Shown: piece by piece, positions 61,028 through 64,000 of the stretch
How positions within the stretch are numbered: the first letter of the stretch is position 1
Layout of the letters: every line of letters starts with the position of its first letter
NCBI GenBank assembly: GCA_029948255.1
Contig: JALIZF010001438.1
Coordinates: forward strand, 186,001-250,000
Source: Telmatactis stephensoni
Taxonomy: Eukaryota; Cnidaria; Anthozoa; Actiniaria; Isophelliidae
DNA length: 64,000 nucleotides
Reading direction: 5' to 3'
The notes under the pieces: generated by a model
What the model saw: only the letters and a program-made list of their open reading frames with translations
Databases searched by the model: none
What the model was told of the DNA's origin: nothing
Made by a program: the position numbers and the translations under genes

Positions 61028-61125
61028 CTTTACGGTGAGCGTTTTCATCGTCTTCGTGTGGACGGAAGGCCTAAACGCATAAAAAAGTATGCGTTTACAA
61101 ACGTAAACGCATACGTGTGGACGGG
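60716..61125. mobile_element. TIR element with CCACACGTATGCGTTTACG ends
   Basis: Left end CCACACGTATGCGTTTACGT (60720) is inverted at the right end as ACGTAAACGCATACGTGTGG (61101-61120). The TIRs extend over about 35 bp and the interior repeats GCGTTTTC / AAACGC motifs. No coding. Confidence 0.85.
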
Positions 61126-61563
61126 GGTCTGAGTGTTCTGAAATCGTCATGAATCTTAAGGCACCCCTTGTACTCTGAGAATAACAATCACGAACCTCAA
61201 ATGACAACGAAAAGGTAACTTAATGTCTGCCGAATAAAAGTGTACTGATCGCCCACAGGACAAGCCGTTAAAAAAATATAAGCAATGTTTATAATGTTTA
61301 TAAAACATTGAAAATGGTCAAAAAGTTTGGACGCATTTTAATGCTAGAATTGGAAAAATTATGTAGCGAAGCTGCTGTTTTAAAGCTAGAAACAATAAAT
61401 TCAAGGTTTCATTAAACGACGGTACTGAGTTTTGTTTTTGTACACAACACAGATCAGGAGAAATAAATTTTATAAAGTACGATATGCTACACAAACGCTT
61501 GAAACCAGATTTCTTGCGCTTTTGTTTTGAATGCAAATGAGCTGCAATTCAAGAATCCAAACC

Positions 61564-61704
61564 TTTGTCAGGAGGGTGGACATTAGTTTTGGGAGATGAG
61601 GTGGCCGTGTTTATGAAAGCATCACTAAATCGGCTTTATAAAATTTTAAAAAATAAAGGATGAATTTACGGCCACCTCATCTTCCAAGGCACTCCCCTGA
61701 CAAA
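61564..61704. mobile_element. Small foldback MITE
   Basis: TTTGTCAGGAG and CTCCCCTGACAAA at the ends, plus GATGAGGTGGCCGT inverted as ACGGCCACCTCATC, over about 140 bp. Confidence 0.75.
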
Positions 61705-62515
61705 AATGTAAATTCATTTCATAATGTAGGGACAAAATATTTCTTTGTGAAAAATTGTCTATTTGACATTTTATGGTTTCTAATCAGTTGTACTCATAAA
61801 CATGAAAGCAAACGGATTAAGGTAGAGCGACAACAAGCCCAATAAATTTAAGCCCAATGAGAAAACAATAAAACAAATCAACAGTTTTAAAACTTACTTT
61901 ATTTTTGTTTATAGTGAAGTGCTTACAATCTTCTTGTATATTTTTTTAGCAAATTCTCAGCTGGAATAAGTTTTCGTTCGAGAATAAACCACCGACCGAG
62001 TGTCAAAATGCACATCGAATGCACAGCAAAAAATCAAAATTTAATTCCTAATATTAGCTTAATAACTTTGAAATTCAGCTCATTTCATATAATTAATTGT
62101 TTCGATATCGTATACTGATGTCACTGATGAACATAACAACTTATGAAGCGTCCTAAAACACTCCAAAAAAGTAATTTTTGCAGTCTAAAACTAGCAGCAT
62201 TTTACGCCTAAAGCTGTCAGTAATAAGCGAATACAGTCTTCGACAGTACATAACAAAACTTAAAAAAACAATCACTCATAAAACTATCTCAAATACCTTA
62301 AAAGTCCGCTTATTTCCAGTGAAGAATTGTTTCGAAGTGTGTAGGAACATAAAAGCTTTTCGAATTTTCAAAACTACTTCCAAGAAGTAATTTTGTAGTG
62401 CAAAACCAACACCGTTTCAAGTAAAACTAGTTAAATTATAGTTAACGCATCTGAAAGATTACAAAGAGCAGTGTCTTGCACAACTGAGATGGTTCAATAC
62501 ATTAAATATTGAACC
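61705..62515. other. Intergenic AT-rich region downstream of the O-methyltransferase
   Basis: No gene, repeat array or promoter boxes recognised beyond the small inverted repeat next to the O-methyltransferase stop. Confidence 0.45.
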
Positions 62516-63724
62516 TTAAACAGAGTTGCACGAGAGTTCAAAAATTGTCATTCCTCCAGAAAATGTATCATACACTTGTTTGAATTCATATCCTGTCTTG
62601 AAACCAATCTCTTGAAGATTTTGGATCCATTCAGATCTGGTCAGAAGAGAATTACCACAAATGCTAAGCCAGTGAACGGACAGCACTCCAAGCTCAAAAC
62701 CATTTATTCCAACGTTGCTTTCTGTGTCACCAGCATCAGGAGAAGAGAACTCTATGATTAAAAGTCGTCCACCCTTGGAGGGAAAGAGGCTGCGGCAGTT
62801 GAGCAGGATTTTGGCCATCAGATCGTGATCAAGGATGAACATACTTAATACCATTTTAAATACCACAGTATCAACTTGCAGTTGATGGTCCCTCGGAAAG
62901 GGTTTGGTAAAATCATGTTTTGTGAACTCAATGCGATGCTCTGGGATTCCAAGGTGTTGCACATTTTTCAGGGCGTCATCAATCACGTCTGGTAAGTCAA
63001 CCACGTGTCCTTGGATGTGCTCACAGTTTGGCAGCTTCAAAATCGATGCAAGAAAATAGCCTGAGCTTCCACCCATGTCCAACAGCTTCTGGCAGGTGGA
63101 CCACGGAAAAGCTTCATACACGTTGTTGATTCCTGCAACATTTGGAAGAGTTGTAATGTAGGTGACGTAAGCCATTGTTTCGTAATAATTCTCTGCGAAT
63201 TCCCGTCTTCGCTCGTTGCTTCCAACAGTGTACACAGATGAGCCTTTACACATTTTCGTCTTGTCATAAGGGCGTTTCTCAATATCATTCATGTATTCAA
63301 AGTGGTTCATACCGTGTTGAATGACAAAGCCCGGTTGATCTTCCTTCACGCAAGCGGCCAACGATTTGATCGCTGAAAATTGCTCTTCACTGCAATGGTA
63401 CTCAATCAAATGCCCAAGACTTGGTCCCTTGTCTCGTCTCAGCAGTTCTATGCCTCGGTTCTTGGCAAAATGCTTGTTCTTAAGCTCCTTGCCAATACCC
63501 CACTGGGCAAGCATTCTCATGATAGGGTAGAGGCCCTTGCTTGATCCACAGCCCGACTTTTTTGCGATGTCTTCAATACTGAGGGAAGGTTCTTTGCAAG
63601 AACAAAGGAGTTCAGGAATCTTGAGTCCAACGATGAGACCAAGACATCGGCTTTTCCACATGGCATTTAGCATAGATAGTATGAAGGCCTCATCAGTATT
63701 TATTACTGTGGCTTTACTATTCAT
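62516..63724 (-). CDS. Intronless O-methyltransferase (plant COMT / ASMT-like family)
   Basis: A single open frame of 402 residues, no introns. The N-terminal half is a helical dimerisation region (LGLIVGLKIPELL, IEDIAKKSGC). The SAM-binding Rossmann part has the glycine motif LLDMGGSSGYFLASIL followed by VVDLPDVIDDA, as in the Methyltransf_2 family that includes acetylserotonin and caffeate O-methyltransferases. Where those enzymes read VLHDW with the catalytic His, this protein reads KMVLSMFILDHD, so the base is absent or displaced. The substrate is unknown. Being intronless among intron-rich genes, it could be a retrocopy or an ancient transfer; codon use looks like its surroundings. A short inverted repeat (9-bp arms) lies immediately 3' of the stop at about 62490-62514. 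Confidence 0.88.
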   Translation of the reverse strand: MNSKATVINTDEAFILSMLNAMWKSRCLGLIVGLKIPELLCSCKEPSLSIEDIAKKSGCGSSKGLYPIMRMLAQWGIGKELKNKHFAKNRGIELLRRDKGPSLGHLIEYHCSEEQFSAIKSLAACVKEDQPGFVIQHGMNHFEYMNDIEKRPYDKTKMCKGSSVYTVGSNERRREFAENYYETMAYVTYITTLPNVAGINNVYEAFPWSTCQKLLDMGGSSGYFLASILKLPNCEHIQGHVVDLPDVIDDALKNVQHLGIPEHRIEFTKHDFTKPFPRDHQLQVDTVVFKMVLSMFILDHDLMAKILLNCRSLFPSKGGRLLIIEFSSPDAGDTESNVGINGFELGVLSVHWLSICGNSLLTRSEWIQNLQEIGFKTGYEFKQVYDTFSGGMTIFELSCNSV

Positions 63725-64000
63725 TTTGGCAGGTTCTCCTAGTTTACAAGGAGTTCTAGCGGGTTTTGATATGATGAAAGCAAATAGCTGGTTATGCTAT
63801 CCGGTTCAGTAAATATGAATATATTTTCGTCGCTTCGAAGTTAGTCATAATTAGCATACATAATTTTAGGAAAGGTAAATAGGGAGAACCTACGTAGCAC
63901 GCAGTAATATATTCATAAAAATATGATACAAAACACATAATACAATAGAACGAGAAACAGTAGAACACAATAGAGTGCAAATAGAGTGATTTTCACCGGA
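63725..64000. other. Presumed upstream region of the O-methyltransferase gene
   Basis: Directly 5' of the minus-strand ATG. AT-rich; no clear TATA box or other regulatory site could be assigned. Confidence 0.35.

Overview
The window reads as nuclear DNA of an animal, most likely an anthozoan cnidarian and probably a stony coral (inference). Genes are split by many small introns with GT..AG borders, coding domains are metazoan (MAM, C-type lectin, LDLa, CUB, pentraxin, leucine-rich-repeat GPCR, PAN, Gal3ST), and the rest is filled with LINEs, tRNA-derived SINEs, many short terminal-inverted-repeat elements and long microsatellites. No RNA sequence was available, so all exon borders were read by eye from GT/AG signals and reading phase and may be off by a few bases.

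Left half (about 252-33758, + strand): one giant gene whose 5' end lies outside the window. I could chain 55 exons with consistent splice phase and no internal stop, giving about 3,379 residues. The order is: end of a MAM domain, two more MAMs, an unclassified cysteine-poor region, C-type lectin, laminin-G-like jelly roll, second C-type lectin, fucolectin-type F5/8C, PA14, an unclassified segment, MAM, LDLa repeats, MAM, an incomplete MAM, pentraxin-like, another incomplete MAM, CUB, leucine-rich repeats encoded by 72-bp exons, a rhodopsin-family 7TM core like type-C LGR (relaxin-receptor-like) receptors, and finally an intracellular protein-kinase-like domain whose catalytic loop is degenerate. 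This lectin-decorated LGR with a pseudokinase tail is the most remarkable object in the window.

Right half: four further genes, all on the minus strand. A complete 8-exon single-domain trehalose-6-phosphate synthase (36602-44731) has a 5'-truncated LINE in one intron. A 4-exon secreted PAN-EGF protein (48232-52647) follows. Next is a 4-exon Golgi-type galactose 3-O-sulfotransferase (54103-59743), with an R4/Dong-like endonuclease-bearing LINE fragment in an intron. Last is an intronless O-methyltransferase (62516-63724) whose usual catalytic His position looks changed.

Mobile and repeated DNA: an almost perfect 816-bp-arm palindrome flanked by TTAA (24640-26431), two elements with CCCGGGG termini and 8-bp target duplications, several other TIR elements, three tRNA-derived SINE families, and microsatellites up to 360 bp. 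The genes show no operon-like link. A receptor with a lectin-rich ectodomain, a sugar-sulfating enzyme and a trehalose synthase may each matter in carbohydrate biology, but their proximity alone is not evidence of a shared pathway.
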